From the NCBI RefSeq assembly GCF_009766005.1, contig NZ_LMUK01000010.1, positions 111,138 through 175,137 on the forward strand: 64,000 nucleotides of DNA. Reading direction: 5' to 3'. The position numbers and the translations under genes were made by a program. This DNA comes from Bradyrhizobium sp. S69 (GTDB taxonomy: Bacteria; Pseudomonadota; Alphaproteobacteria; Rhizobiales; Xanthobacteraceae). Under the pieces are notes generated by a model. The model had not been told where the DNA came from. It searched no databases and was given only the letters and a program-made list of their open reading frames with translations. Each line of letters starts with the position of its first letter. The stretch's first letter is position 1. This document shows, piece by piece, positions 1 to 9,562 of this stretch.

Positions 1-1806
1 CACGAACAGCGCCGAGCCGCCGTCGGGAACGCCGATCTCGGGCGTCAGCGTCGCCAGCGAACGCGCCTGGCTGGAGCCGTTGCCGACCGCGACCGCGACA
101 TACTGCCGGCCCTTCACCTGATAGGTGATGGGAAAGGAGTTGACGATGTTGCTGGCACGCATCTGCCACAGGATCTTGCCGCTCTTGTCGTCATAGGCGC
201 GGAAATAACGATCGAGCGCGCCGGAAAACACCAGCCCGCCGCCGGTGGCGAGCGCTGCCCCGGTCTGCGGCGCGCGGGTGCGGTCGGACCACACGGCCTT
301 CTGGCTGAACAGGTCGACGCCATCCATGCGGCCGATATTGCCGTCGCTGTTGGGGATCTGCCGGCGCGCAAAGATCGCGCGGCTGCCGCCGGTGTAGCTC
401 TTGCCCTGCTCGATCGGGATCGGCGTGGTGTCCGAGCAGTACTCGTTCAGCGGAATGTACAGCATGTGCGTGCGCGGGCTGTAGGCGGTGGCAGGCCAGC
501 CGCGGCTGCCGGGATCGGCCGGGCAGTTGGTGGTGGTCTTGCCGATATGCGGCACGGCATCCGGGTTGATGGTCTTGGCGCCGGTCTTCGAATCGATCGC
601 CGAGACCACGTTCTGGTACACGGTCGGCTTGGACCACAGCCATTGGCCGTTGGTGCGGTCGAGCACCTCGATGATGCCGAGCTTGCCCACCGTCACCATC
701 GCCTTGCGCACCTTGCCGTCGACGGGAATGTCGACCAGCACGCGCTCATAGGCGTAGTCGAGGTCCCAGGTGTCGTTTTGAAGGTGCTGGTAGTACCACT
801 TCAGCTTGCCGGTATGGGGATCGAGCGCCAGCGTGGAATCGGTGTACAGCGCGTCATTATTGGCGCCGTCTTTCTTCGGCAGCAGGCCGCCGATTTCGGC
901 GATGTGGGGATAGGGCTGGCCGACGCCGAGGAACAGCGTGTCGGTGTCGGGGTCGTAGCTGCCCGAGTTCCAGGTCGAGGCGCCGAAGCGCTTGTCCAGC
1001 GGCAGGCCGTTCCAGCTATCGCCGCCGGGTTCGCCCGGTTGTGCCACGGTGTGGAAGCGCCACAGCTCCTTGCCGGTGTCGATGTCGTGGCCGGTGATGA
1101 AGCAGCCGCCGGGGTTGGCGTTGCCGCAGCCGGTCATGCCCTGCACGATGACGTTGGAAGCCACCAGCGGGCCGCCGGTGTAGCGCCAGCCCTTCTTGTA
1201 GTCCTCGGTCTCGTGGTCCCAGATCACCTTGCCGGTCTTCATGTCGAGCGCGATGATGTGGGCGTCGGTGGTGGCGACGATCAGCTTGTCGTCGACCATC
1301 GCCATGTTGCGCTTGGCGCCGTTGTTGCCGTTCTGGCGCGCGACCTCGGGCGGGATGTCGCGTTTGTATTCCCACAGAAGTTCACCGTTGGTGGCGTCGA
1401 GCGCCTGCACCTTGTCGAGATAATTGTAGAGGAACAGCACGCCGTCATGGACCATCGGCGTGGTCTCGGTGGCCCCCGGCGTCATCGCCCAGCTCCAGGC
1501 CACCGTGAGGTTCTTGACGTTGCCGGTGTCGATCTGCTTCAGCGGGCTGTAGCCCCAGGCATCATAGGTACGCCGCCACATCAGCCAGTCATTGTCCGGC
1601 GGATTGAGCAGCATCTTCGCGGGCACCGGGGTCAGCGCACGCAGCGGACCGTCATGCGGCGGCGGGGTCACTTGGGCGGGCGTCTGCTGCGCGGACTGCG
1701 CCGCGGCCAACGACAGGCCCAGCCCGAGCGCGCCGGCAGCCACCGCGCCGGCGCCGAACCAACGTCCCATCCAGTTTGCAACCGGCCTTTGCGTGGGCGT
1801 GTTCAT
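1..1806 (-). CDS. PQQ-dependent dehydrogenase (quinoprotein alcohol dehydrogenase family), C-terminus beyond window
   Basis: 602 codons are open from the ATG to the window edge, so the protein is cut by the boundary and not by a mutation. Residues about 15-37 form a hydrophobic export signal ending near AAAQS, which implies a periplasmic enzyme. The rest reads as an eight-bladed quinoprotein propeller, with repeated blade motifs such as ALDATNGELLWEYK, ALDMKTGKVIWDHE and DIDTGKELWRF, and a late GGGLVFSGALD segment. Cysteines 227 and 235 lie in a GMTGCGNANPGGC loop; I do not see the vicinal Cys-Cys pair of methanol dehydrogenases. The family oxidises alcohols or aldehydes with PQQ and passes electrons to cytochrome c. 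No cytochrome c gene is visible next to it, and the substrate cannot be read from sequence. Confidence 0.9.
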   Translation of the reverse strand, partial: MNTPTQRPVANWMGRWFGAGAVAAGALGLGLSLAAAQSAQQTPAQVTPPPHDGPLRALTPVPAKMLLNPPDNDWLMWRRTYDAWGYSPLKQIDTGNVKNLTVAWSWAMTPGATETTPMVHDGVLFLYNYLDKVQALDATNGELLWEYKRDIPPEVARQNGNNGAKRNMAMVDDKLIVATTDAHIIALDMKTGKVIWDHETEDYKKGWRYTGGPLVASNVIVQGMTGCGNANPGGCFITGHDIDTGKELWRFHTVAQPGEPGGDSWNGLPLDKRFGASTWNSGSYDPDTDTLFLGVGQPYPHIAEIGGLLPKKDGANNDALYTDSTLALDPHTGKLKWYYQHLQNDTWDLDYAYERVLVDIPVDGKVRKAMVTVGKLGIIEVLDRTNGQWLWSKPTVYQNVVSAIDSKTGAKTINPDAVPHIGKTTTNCPADPGSRGWPATAYSPRTHMLYIPLNEYCSDTTPIPIEQGKSYTGGSRAIFARRQIPNSDGNIGRMDGVDLFSQKAVWSDRTRAPQTGAALATGGGLVFSGALDRYFRAYDDKSGKILWQMRASNIVNSFPITYQVKGRQYVAVAVGNGSSQARSLATLTPEIGVPDGGSALFV

Positions 1807-1970
1807 GTTGGTTTCCCCTGATTGTTGTTGTTCTGTTGTTGGACTGGCGGATGCGTCGGCCGATCGCGGCTCACGCGATATGTCCGCACCTGTATAACGG
1901 ACCGCGCGCAGGTCCCGTCATAGGGCCAGCGCATCGCAGTCATGTGACGGCATGCAAGCGCGCGCGCCGT

Positions 1971-2942
1971 TCACTCCATCTTGATGTTGGCGGACTTGAT
2001 CATCGGCCACCATTTTGCAATCTCGGCTTTCTGCCAAGCGCCGAGCGCTTCCGGCGAGAGCTGATCCTTCGGCGGCATATCGAGGCCGAGATCGCCGAGC
2101 TTCTTGCGCACCGCCGGATCGCTCAACGCCTCCACCGCGGCGCCGTTGAGTTTGGTCACGATGTCGTTCGGGGTGTCCTTGGGCACCCAAAAACCCGACC
2201 ACAGCGTCATGTGAAATCCCGGCAGGCCCGCCTCGTCGGTGGTCGGAATCTCGGGCGCGGAATCGACGCGCTTGTCGGCGGTGATGGCATAGGCGCGAAT
2301 GGTCCCTGCCCGCACCTGGGCGATCGAATTGGAAGTCTGGTCGACGATGATGTCGATCTGTCCGGCGACGAGGTCGGTCAGCGCCGGTGCGGTGCCGCGA
2401 TACGGCACGTATTGCAGCTTGATGCCGGTGATGTTTTCAAAATACAGCCCGGCGATATGGCTGCCGGAACCGGCGCCTGCGGTGCCGGCGGTCGGCGGCG
2501 TCGGTTTGGACTTCAGCCAGGCCAGCAATTCCTGCAAGGTCTTGGCGGGAATCGTGTTCTTGCTGACGATGATCATCGGGTTGCTCGGCAGCATCACCAC
2601 CGGCTCGAGATCGGTCACGAGGTCGTAGCCGAGCTTGTAGATCGCGCCGTTGGCGACGTTGGTGCCGAGATGGCCGAAGCCGATGGTGTAGCCATCCGCC
2701 GGCGAGCGCACCACCCGGCCGACGCCGAGCGAGCCGCCCGCGCCCGTGACGTTCTCGATCAGGATGGTTTGGCCCAGCGACCGCTGCATCCGCTCGGCCA
2801 GCACCCGCGCCATCGCATCCGACGGGCCGCCGGCCGAGAACGGCACCACGATGGTGATCTGACGCGACGGGAAATTTTCGGCATGCGCGTTGCCGGCGAA
2901 CGCCAGCAGCGCGGCTAATGCGGCCCACATCGTTCTTCGCAT
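1971..2942 (-). CDS. Tripartite tricarboxylate transporter substrate-binding protein (TctC/Bug family)
   Basis: A 323-residue periplasmic binding protein. The N-terminus MRRTMWAALAALLAFAGNAHA is a Sec signal peptide, followed by the family hallmark FPSRQITIVVPFSAGGPSDAMAR. Inner motifs typical of Bug proteins are GSLGVGRVVRSPADGYTIGF and YVPYRGTAPALTDLVAGQID. The reading frame continues 40 codons upstream, but that part lies in a dispersed repeat; the internal ATG has a GGAG 8 nt upstream and gives a proper signal peptide. Bug proteins bind carboxylates or related small acids. The partner TctA/TctB membrane subunits are not in the window, so this is an orphan receptor, as is common in the family. 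Confidence 0.9.
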   Translation of the reverse strand: MRRTMWAALAALLAFAGNAHAENFPSRQITIVVPFSAGGPSDAMARVLAERMQRSLGQTILIENVTGAGGSLGVGRVVRSPADGYTIGFGHLGTNVANGAIYKLGYDLVTDLEPVVMLPSNPMIIVSKNTIPAKTLQELLAWLKSKPTPPTAGTAGAGSGSHIAGLYFENITGIKLQYVPYRGTAPALTDLVAGQIDIIVDQTSNSIAQVRAGTIRAYAITADKRVDSAPEIPTTDEAGLPGFHMTLWSGFWVPKDTPNDIVTKLNGAAVEALSDPAVRKKLGDLGLDMPPKDQLSPEALGAWQKAEIAKWWPMIKSANIKME

Positions 2943-2995
2943 CACATTCTCCAGCGCGGCATGACGGCGACACAAACAGACGAGACAAACACAGC

Positions 2996-3098
2996 CGTCA
3001 TCCTGAGGTGCGAGCCCTTGCGAGCCTCGAAGGATGGCCGCACGCACAGCGCCGAACAACATCCTTCGAGGCTCGCTACGCTCGCACCTCAGGACGAC
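2996..3098. repeat. Dispersed palindromic repeat, 'CATCCTTCGAGGC' family, copy 1
   Basis: Imperfect inverted repeat of about 100 bp whose outer arms read GTCATCCTGAGGTGCGAGC and its complement, and whose inner arms read CCTCGAAGGATGG and CATCCTTCGAGG. Related copies occur at 21754-21862 and, degenerate, at 52877-52961. It sits between two minus-strand genes and would form a long hairpin in RNA. Confidence 0.8.
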
Positions 3099-3125
3099 GT
3101 CGGAATTTTCCTCAGGCCAAGGCTT

Positions 3126-4367
3126 TTACAACTTCGCGTAGTCGATCGGTTTGTGCCGATCGAGCGTGCGGGTCACCGGCGGCAACGGGTATTTCAGCCC
3201 GGTGGCGCAATTGAACAGCATCACGCGATCGTTCTTGCCGACGCGGCCTTCGCTGAGACTTTGCTTGTAGGCCGCATAGGTCGCAGCCCCCTCCGGGCAC
3301 AACAGCAGGCCTTCCTCGCGCGCGACTTCGTTGAGCGCCGCCGAAATCTTGGCGTCGTCGACCGCGATGGCAAACCCCTTGCTCTCGCGTACCGCGCGCA
3401 GGATCAGAAAATCCCCGACTGCCTGCGGCACCCTTATGCCGGAGGCGATGGTGTGGGCGTCCTCCCAGCGCGGCGCATGCTCCGTGCCGTTCTCGAAGGC
3501 GCGCACCATCGGCGCGCAGCCGGAGGCCTGCACCGCCACCATCCGCGGCCGCTTGGCGCCGATGAAGCCGATCGCCTCAAGTTCGGCGAACGCCTTCCAC
3601 ATCCCGATCAAACCCGTACCGCCGCCGGTCGGATAGAAGATCACGTCGGGCACGTCCCAGTCGAGTTGCTCGGCGAGCTCCAGCCCCATCGTCTTCTTGC
3701 CTTCGATCCGGTACGGCTCCTTCAAGGTCGAGGTATCGAACCAGCCGGCTTTTGCTTTGCCTTCGCCGACGATCTTGCCGCAATCGTCGATCAGGCCGTT
3801 GACGCGGTAAACCGTCGCGCCCTGCAACTCGATCTCGCTGACATTGACCTCGGGCGTATCGGCGGGACAAAAAATCGTGGTCCGGATGCCGCAAGAGGTG
3901 GCGTAGGCCGCCAGCGCGGCGCCTGCATTGCCATTGGTCGGCATCGCCATGTGCTTGATGCCGAGCGCCTTGCCCATCGACACCGCCATCACCAGGCCGC
4001 GGGCCTTGAACGAGCCGGTCGGCAACCGCCCCTCATCCTTGACGATGATCTCGCCGCCGCCGATCTTTTTGGACAGCTTAGGCAGGCGAATGAGCGGCGT
4101 CGTGACCTCGCCGAGGCTGACGATGTCGCTGACCTTGCGCACCGGCAGCATCTCGCGGTAGCGCCACAGATCGGCCGGCCGCGCCTTCAGCGCGTCCTTG
4201 GTCAGCGCCTTCTTCACGCCGGCGAGGTCGTACCGCACCAATAGCGGCTTGCCGGCTTTCGACAGGTTATGGATCTGATCGGCGGGATAATGATCGCCCT
4301 CCATCGCGCATTCGAGATGGGTCACGAAAGTGGGGCGCTCGATCGTCAGATTGTCGTTGTCTTTCAC
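3126..4367 (-). CDS. Threonine synthase-like PLP-dependent enzyme
   Basis: A fold-type II PLP enzyme of 413 residues. The PLP lysine is Lys121 in the motif PTGSFKARG, and the cofactor phosphate loop is probably PTGGGTGLIG. An N-terminal segment with THLEC resembles the first, zinc-ribbon-like part of threonine synthases. The family converts O-phosphohomoserine to threonine. Start choice: the frame extends 18 codons further upstream, but those codons encode a dispersed repeat; the GTG used here has a purine-rich AAGAAAGAA upstream. Threonine synthase is the best reading, but threonine dehydratase or diaminopropionate lyase relatives share these motifs, so I give no symbol. It follows lpd on the same strand, after a 120-bp gap that contains a repeat. 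Confidence 0.75.
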   Translation of the reverse strand: MKDNDNLTIERPTFVTHLECAMEGDHYPADQIHNLSKAGKPLLVRYDLAGVKKALTKDALKARPADLWRYREMLPVRKVSDIVSLGEVTTPLIRLPKLSKKIGGGEIIVKDEGRLPTGSFKARGLVMAVSMGKALGIKHMAMPTNGNAGAALAAYATSCGIRTTIFCPADTPEVNVSEIELQGATVYRVNGLIDDCGKIVGEGKAKAGWFDTSTLKEPYRIEGKKTMGLELAEQLDWDVPDVIFYPTGGGTGLIGMWKAFAELEAIGFIGAKRPRMVAVQASGCAPMVRAFENGTEHAPRWEDAHTIASGIRVPQAVGDFLILRAVRESKGFAIAVDDAKISAALNEVAREEGLLLCPEGAATYAAYKQSLSEGRVGKNDRVMLFNCATGLKYPLPPVTRTLDRHKPIDYAKL

Positions 4368-4390
4368 GGGCGTTGTTCTTTCTTGTTTTC

Positions 4391-4475
4391 CGTCATTGCC
4401 GGGCTTGACCCGGCAATCCATCCCCTAGGATCAAATGTTTTTAGATGGATGCGCGGGTCAAGCCCGCGCATGACG
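4391..4475. repeat. Dispersed palindromic repeat, 'TCAAGCCCG' family
   Basis: Inverted repeat with left arm CGTCATTGCCGGGCTTGACC and right arm GGTCAAGCCCGCGCATGACG, and an AT-rich centre. It separates lpd from the threonine synthase-like gene and supplies the false N-terminal extension of that frame. Confidence 0.75.
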
Positions 4476-4488
4476 AGTTACCGTTACG

Positions 4489-5910
4489 CTACATATTCAG
4501 CGCTTGGCCGTAGGCGTCGAGCACGGCTTCCTTCATGGTTTCGGAAATGGTGGGATGCGGGAAGATCGTGTGCATCAATTCTTCCTCGGTGGTCTCTAGG
4601 TTCATCGCCACCACAAAGCCCTGGATCAGTTCGGTGACTTCCGAACCGACCATGTGCGCGCCGAGCAACTGGCCGGTCTTCTTGTCGAACACCACCTTGA
4701 CCAGACCCTGGTCCTCGCCCTGCGCGATCGCCTTGCCGTTGCCGACGAACGGAAAACGTCCGACGCGAATTTCGTGCCCGGCTTCCTTGGCTTTGGCTTC
4801 GGTCAGACCGACCGAGGCTATCTGCGGATGACAATAGGTGCAGCCGGGAATCAGCAGCTTGTCCATCGGATGCGGATGCATGCCCTTGATGGCTTCGACG
4901 CAGATCACGCCCTCATGCTCGGCCTTGTGCGCCAGCATTGGCGGTCCCGCGACGTCGCCGATCGCGTAGATACCCGGCACATTGGTCTTGCCAAACGGAT
5001 CGATCACGATGCAGCCGCGCTCGGTCTTGACGCCCAGTTTTTCCAGCCCAAAACCTTCGATGTTGCCGACCACACCCACCGCCGAGATCACCCGGTCGAA
5101 TTCGACGGTCTGCGGCTTGCCCTTGCCGTCATCGATGGTGGCGACCACGCTGTCGCTCTTTTTCTCCAGCTTCGTCACCTTGGTGCCGGACAAGATCTTG
5201 ATGCCCTGCTTCTCGAACTGCTTGCGCGCGACGCCGGCAATCTCGGCATCCTCGACGGGGAGGATCTGCGGCAGCACCTCGACCACCGTCACCTCGGCGC
5301 CCATGGTGCGATAGAACGAGGCAAACTCGATGCCGATGGCGCCCGAACCGACGACGAGCAGCGACTTCGGCATCTTGTCCGGCACCATCGCCTCGAAATA
5401 GGTCCAGACCAGTTTCTTGTCCGGCTCGAGGCCGGGCAACGCCCGCGGACGCGCGCCGGTCGCAACGATGATGTGCTTGGCCTGATAGGCGCCCTCGCCC
5501 AGCGCGCCCTTGGGCGCTGCGGCTTCGGATTTTTTCACCGTGAATTTGCCGGGCGCATCGAGCGTCGCTTCGCCCCAGATGATTGTGATCTTGTTCTTCT
5601 TCATCAGGAATTCGACGCCGCCATTGAGGCGCTTGACGACACCGCGCGAACGCTCGACCACGGCCTTCGGGTCGAACGAGATATTGTCCGCCGACAACCC
5701 GTAGTCCTTGGCGTGCTTCATGTAGTGGTAGATTTCCGCCGAGCGCAGCAGCGCCTTGGTCGGAATGCAGCCCCAATTGTTGCAGATGCCGCCGAGATAG
5801 GATTTCTCGACGATCGCGGTCTTGAAACCAAGCTGCGCCGCACGGATCGCGGTGACATAGCCGCCGGGACCGGAGCCGATAACGACGATATCGAAGGATG
5901 TATCAGGCAT
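4489..5910 (-). CDS. lpdA: Dihydrolipoyl dehydrogenase (E3)
   Basis: A 473-residue flavoprotein that re-oxidises dihydrolipoamide on E2 and passes electrons to NAD+. It shows the FAD-binding motif VVIGSGPGGYVTAIRAAQLG at residues 9-28, the redox disulfide Cys43/Cys48 in GGICNNWGCIPTKALL, the NAD-binding motif VVGSGAIGIEFASF, a second FAD motif in YAIGDVAGPPMLAHKAEHEG, and the C-terminal catalytic His-Glu pair in HTIFPHPTISE. It lies downstream of pdhA-pdhB-pdhC on the same strand, so it is very probably the E3 of the pyruvate dehydrogenase complex. The family length is normal. Confidence 0.97.
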   Translation of the reverse strand: MPDTSFDIVVIGSGPGGYVTAIRAAQLGFKTAIVEKSYLGGICNNWGCIPTKALLRSAEIYHYMKHAKDYGLSADNISFDPKAVVERSRGVVKRLNGGVEFLMKKNKITIIWGEATLDAPGKFTVKKSEAAAPKGALGEGAYQAKHIIVATGARPRALPGLEPDKKLVWTYFEAMVPDKMPKSLLVVGSGAIGIEFASFYRTMGAEVTVVEVLPQILPVEDAEIAGVARKQFEKQGIKILSGTKVTKLEKKSDSVVATIDDGKGKPQTVEFDRVISAVGVVGNIEGFGLEKLGVKTERGCIVIDPFGKTNVPGIYAIGDVAGPPMLAHKAEHEGVICVEAIKGMHPHPMDKLLIPGCTYCHPQIASVGLTEAKAKEAGHEIRVGRFPFVGNGKAIAQGEDQGLVKVVFDKKTGQLLGAHMVGSEVTELIQGFVVAMNLETTEEELMHTIFPHPTISETMKEAVLDAYGQALNM

Positions 5911-5975
5911 GGCAGGCTCCCGTTAGCTCACGCACGCATCGTGCGGCGTCCGCATCAATTTTCGTTGTTCGGATT

Positions 5976-6404
5976 TCATGTGGAAGCGGCTTTCGCGAGG
6001 ATGGCCTGCCGCGAGAAATATATATGCAGGATAAGCCATTGTACCAGCGCGACGGTCCAGAGCGGCGTGAACATCTGCACCATGCCGACGGTCTCGCGCA
6101 GCCAGTCGATGTTGTGGATGCCGTTATCGGCGACGCCGAGCACCACGATCAGAAACGGCACCAGCAACAGCACATAGAGCGCGCGCTTGAGGTGCCGCTC
6201 GCGATCCCGGCGCCAAACCGCGATGCCAAATAAAATCATGCTCAGGATCACATAAGTCAGCGTCAGCACCGCGCGAAACACCTCGCCAAGGCCGCGCCCG
6301 GCGGCATCGTCCCAATCCGGCAGCAACGACGCCGCGGCATAGACCAGGAGGCCGGCGACGGCCGAGGCGACAAAAGCCAGGATGAAAACTCCCGCGAGCC
6401 GCAT
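5976..6404 (-). CDS. Small integral membrane protein of unknown function in the pdh cluster
   Basis: 142 residues with about four hydrophobic segments: residues 1-28, 45-62, 74-92 and 107-130. Charged loops (WRRDRERHLKR) fit the positive-inside rule. I recognise no domain. It sits between pdhC and lpdA with gaps of 33 and 65 bp, so it is probably co-transcribed with them, but nothing in the sequence ties it to pyruvate dehydrogenase. The ATG is preceded by GTGAGCTGTGAAAG-type sequence with no strong ribosome site. Confidence 0.75.
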   Translation of the reverse strand: MRLAGVFILAFVASAVAGLLVYAAASLLPDWDDAAGRGLGEVFRAVLTLTYVILSMILFGIAVWRRDRERHLKRALYVLLLVPFLIVVLGVADNGIHNIDWLRETVGMVQMFTPLWTVALVQWLILHIYFSRQAILAKAAST

Positions 6405-6437
6405 GATCGCCCTTGTGAGCTGTGAAAGACGAGAGGC

Positions 6438-7796
6438 CTACACCATCATCATGACGGGGTTTTCGATCAGCATCTTGAACGCGCCGATCAGCTCCGCGCC
6501 GAGCGCGCCGTCGACCGCGCGATGATCGCAGGACAAGGTCACGCTCATGATGTGCGCGGCTTCGATCTTGCCAGCCCTCACGACGGCACGTTCCTCGCTG
6601 GTGCCGACCGCCAGGATGGTGGCGTGCGGCGGATTGATCACGGCGGTAAAATCCTTGATGCCGTACATGCCGAGATTGGAGATCGCGGTGGTGCCGCCCT
6701 GATATTCCTCGGGCTTGAGTTTGCGCGCCCGCGCCCGCGCCGCAAAGTCCTTCATCTCGGCCGAAATCGTCGACAGCGACTTGGTCTCGGCGTTGCGGAT
6801 GATCGGGGTGATCAGGCCGCCCGGCATCGCCACCGCGACACCGATATCGGAATGCTTGTGCTTGAGCATGCCGGATTCGGTCCAGCTCACATTGCAATTG
6901 GGAATCCGCTGCAACGCGACCGCCATCGCCTTGATGACGAAGTCGTTGACCGACAATTTGTAGAGCGGCTTCTTTTCCTTGTCCTTGGGCGCCGAGGCAT
7001 TGATCTCCTCGCGCGCCGCCAAAAGCTTGCCGATGTCGCAGTCCATCGTCAGATAGAAATGCGGAACGGTCTGCACCGATGCGGTCAGGCGCTGGGCGAT
7101 GGTGCGACGCATGCCGTCATGCGGCACGATCTCGTAGCTGCCGGGTTCGAACAGAGCCAGGATCTGCTTGTCCGACATCGACGGCGCGATCGCAGGCGCG
7201 CCGGCGGATGGTGCTGCGGCCGGAGCCTTGAGGCCCTTGCCGGATTTGGCCTCCGCGACGTCGCGGGCGATGACGCGGCCGTGCGGACCCGAACCGGTGA
7301 TGCGTCCGAGTTCGATGCCGGCTTCCTTGGCGAGACGCCGGGCCAGCGGTGACGAGAACGTGCGGTCGTGGCCATTGGCCTGCGCCGCAGGTGCGGCGGC
7401 TTTCGGTGCGGGAGCCGGCGCAGCGGCGGGAGCTGGGGCCTTCGCGGCCGGTGCGGCGGCAGCGGGTGCAGGCGCAGCGGCAGGTTTCGGGGCCGGTGCT
7501 TCGGCCGCTTTGGGCGCGGGTGCAGCCCCCGCTCCGGCCGCTTTCACATCCTCGCCGTCGCTGGCCAAGACCGCGATCACGTCATTGACCGGCACGTCCT
7601 GGGTGCCCTCGGGCACCAGGATCTTGGCGATCGTGCCTTCGTCGACCGCCTCGACCTCCATGGTCGCCTTGTCGGTCTCGATCTCGGCGATCACGTCGCC
7701 CGACTTGACCTTGTCGCCCTCTTTCTTGAGCCACTTGGCCAGATTGCCCTTTTCCATCGTGGGCGACAGCGCAGGCATGAGAATATTGATTGGCAT
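6438..7796 (-). CDS. pdhC: Pyruvate dehydrogenase complex dihydrolipoamide acetyltransferase (E2)
   Basis: 452 residues. The lipoyl domain covers residues 1-80, with the lipoylated Lys43 in [13 protein letters not shown]. An Ala/Pro-rich flexible linker spans about 90-165. A peripheral-subunit-binding domain follows ([13 protein letters not shown]...[17 protein letters not shown]), and then the trimeric catalytic core with the active-site motif [14 protein letters not shown] near the C-terminus. It transfers acetyl groups from E1 to CoA. Start: the frame is open further upstream, but the ATG before [16 protein letters not shown] matches the family start and has AAGG upstream. It begins 2 bases after the stop of the DUF5076 gene, so the two are almost certainly translated from one message. 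Confidence 0.97.
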   Translation of the reverse strand: MPINILMPALSPTMEKGNLAKWLKKEGDKVKSGDVIAEIETDKATMEVEAVDEGTIAKILVPEGTQDVPVNDVIAVLASDGEDVKAAGAGAAPAPKAAEAPAPKPAAAPAPAAAAPAAKAPAPAAAPAPAPKAAAPAAQANGHDRTFSSPLARRLAKEAGIELGRITGSGPHGRVIARDVAEAKSGKGLKAPAAAPSAGAPAIAPSMSDKQILALFEPGSYEIVPHDGMRRTIAQRLTASVQTVPHFYLTMDCDIGKLLAAREEINASAPKDKEKKPLYKLSVNDFVIKAMAVALQRIPNCNVSWTESGMLKHKHSDIGVAVAMPGGLITPIIRNAETKSLSTISAEMKDFAARARARKLKPEEYQGGTTAISNLGMYGIKDFTAVINPPHATILAVGTSEERAVVRAGKIEAAHIMSVTLSCDHRAVDGALGAELIGAFKMLIENPVMMMV

Positions 7797-7798
7797 TG

Positions 7799-8104
7799 TC
7801 AGTGACCTTGTTGCGACCGCGGCGTCGTGGTGCCCGTATCGGTCGGCCGCGCGATTTCGGCTTCGAACATGTCGACGATGCGCGTCAGCGCCTCGTCCTC
7901 GGTGTAGCCGCTCTCGCGCGCATACGCTCGAGCGGCGTGGCGCGCAATATCGACCAGGAGCAGGCCCCACATATCCGGCTCCTCGAACGCGCGCGTGAAG
8001 GCGATCGACAATCCGCCATCGATCACGAACGCGCGCAGCACTTCGGTGGCGTCATCGCGGTCCATCACATCCGGAGGCAATGGCTGCTCCTTGGGACCCG
8101 CCAT
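7799..8104 (-). CDS. DUF5076 domain protein inside the pdh operon
   Basis: A 101-residue acidic soluble protein (…[42 protein letters not shown]…) that I recognise as the DUF5076 family, a short protein found in alphaproteobacterial pdh clusters. No catalytic motif is visible. It sits between pdhB (4-bp region after its start) and pdhC (2-bp gap), so strict co-expression with the complex is likely. A role in assembly or regulation of the complex is a guess from position only. Confidence 0.8.
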   Translation of the reverse strand: MAGPKEQPLPPDVMDRDDATEVLRAFVIDGGLSIAFTRAFEEPDMWGLLLVDIARHAARAYARESGYTEDEALTRIVDMFEAEIARPTDTGTTTPRSQQGH

Positions 8105-8107
8105 GGC

Positions 8108-9535
8108 TCACCGATAGCAAACGGCTTTGGCGGCTTCGACCACCTCCGCCACCGAAGGTAATGCCAGCTTTTCGAGATTTGCCGCATATGGCATCGGCAC
8201 GTCCTTGCCCGACACCCGCGCCACCGGCGCATCGAGATAATCGAACGCGTGCTCCATCAAGCGGGCGGCGATTTCGGCCCCGACGCCATTCTGCTGCCAG
8301 CCCTCTTCCACCGTCACGGCGCGGCCGGTCTTCTTCACGGAAGCGACAAGGGTATCGGTGTCCATCGGGCGCAGCGTGCGCAAATCGATCACCTCGGCCT
8401 CGATGCCTTCCTTGGCCAGCTCGTCGGCGGCCTTCAGCGCGTAGGACATTCCGTTCGACCAGGAGATGATCGTGACATGCGTACCGGTTCGCACCACGCG
8501 CGCCTTGCCGATCGGGATCACGTAATCGTCGAGCTTCGGGACTTCACCCGTATGGCCGTACAGCATTTCGTTTTCGAGGAAGATCACCGGATTGGGGTCG
8601 CGGATCGCAGCCTTCAGCAGGCCCTTGTAATCGGCGGCCGAATACGGCGCGACCACCTTGAGGCCGGGGACCTGGGAGTACCAGGACGAATAGTCCTGGC
8701 TATGCTGGGCCGCGACGCGGGCAGCGGCGCCGTTGGGCCCGCGGAACACGATCGCGCAGCCCATCTGGCCGCCCGACATGTACAGCGTCTTGGCGGCGGA
8801 ATTGATGATCTGGTCCATCGCCTGCATGGCGAAATTGAAGGTCATGAATTCGACGATCGGCTTTAAGCCGGACATCGCGGCACCGACCCCGATGCCGGCA
8901 AAGCCGTGCTCGGTGATCGGCGTGTCGATCACGCGCCTTGCGCCGAATTCCTGCAACAGACCCTGGCTGACCTTGTAGGCGCCCTGATATTCGGCGACTT
9001 CTTCGCCCATCAGAAATACGTCCGGGTCACGCCGCATTTCCTCGGCCATGGCGTCGCGCAGCGCGTCGCGGATCGTCATCGTCACCATTTCCGTGCCCGC
9101 GGGTACTTCCGGATCGGGCTCGGCGGCGGCCTTCGGCGCGGCAGGCTTGCTCTCGGTAGATTTGGTTTCGGCAGATTTGGTTTCAGCCGGCGCCGACTTC
9201 GCTTCGGCGGCAGGCGCCTCGGCGGCCTTCTCTGGCGTTTTTTCCGGCTTGGGCGGCGCTGCCGCCACCTTGCCGAGATCGGCCGCACTCTCGCCATCCG
9301 ACAAAATGGTTGCGATCGGGGTATTGACCGCGACGTCGTTGGTGCCTTCGGGGATCAGGATCTGGCCGAGCGTGCCTTCATCGGTGGCCTCGACTTCCAT
9401 CGTCGCCTTGTCGGTCTCGATCTCGGCGATGACGTCGCCGGATTTGATCGTCTCGCCTTCCTTTTTCAGCCATTTGGCAAGGTTGCCCTTTTCCATGGTG
9501 GGCGACAGCGCAGGCATCAGCACTTGAATGGGCAT
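8108..9535 (-). CDS. pdhB: Pyruvate dehydrogenase E1 component beta subunit with N-terminal lipoyl domain
   Basis: 475 residues. Residues 1-80 are a lipoyl domain almost identical to that of pdhC ([19 protein letters not shown], Lys43 in [11 protein letters not shown]). A Lys/Pro/Ala linker follows (about 90-145), then the E1-beta transketolase-type domain ([37 protein letters not shown]…) and its C-terminal domain. With pdhA it forms the thiamine-diphosphate E1 that decarboxylates pyruvate. The lipoyl fusion to E1-beta is characteristic of alphaproteobacteria such as Sinorhizobium and Bradyrhizobium. It lies 27 bp downstream of pdhA. Confidence 0.97.
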   Translation of the reverse strand: MPIQVLMPALSPTMEKGNLAKWLKKEGETIKSGDVIAEIETDKATMEVEATDEGTLGQILIPEGTNDVAVNTPIATILSDGESAADLGKVAAAPPKPEKTPEKAAEAPAAEAKSAPAETKSAETKSTESKPAAPKAAAEPDPEVPAGTEMVTMTIRDALRDAMAEEMRRDPDVFLMGEEVAEYQGAYKVSQGLLQEFGARRVIDTPITEHGFAGIGVGAAMSGLKPIVEFMTFNFAMQAMDQIINSAAKTLYMSGGQMGCAIVFRGPNGAAARVAAQHSQDYSSWYSQVPGLKVVAPYSAADYKGLLKAAIRDPNPVIFLENEMLYGHTGEVPKLDDYVIPIGKARVVRTGTHVTIISWSNGMSYALKAADELAKEGIEAEVIDLRTLRPMDTDTLVASVKKTGRAVTVEEGWQQNGVGAEIAARLMEHAFDYLDAPVARVSGKDVPMPYAANLEKLALPSVAEVVEAAKAVCYR

Positions 9536-9562
9536 ATCGACTCCGAAAATCAGCTTGCGCGC

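Noticed and set aside
4654..6177. 507-codon plus-strand frame over lpdA
   Set aside because: Antisense to dihydrolipoyl dehydrogenase, with no domain features.
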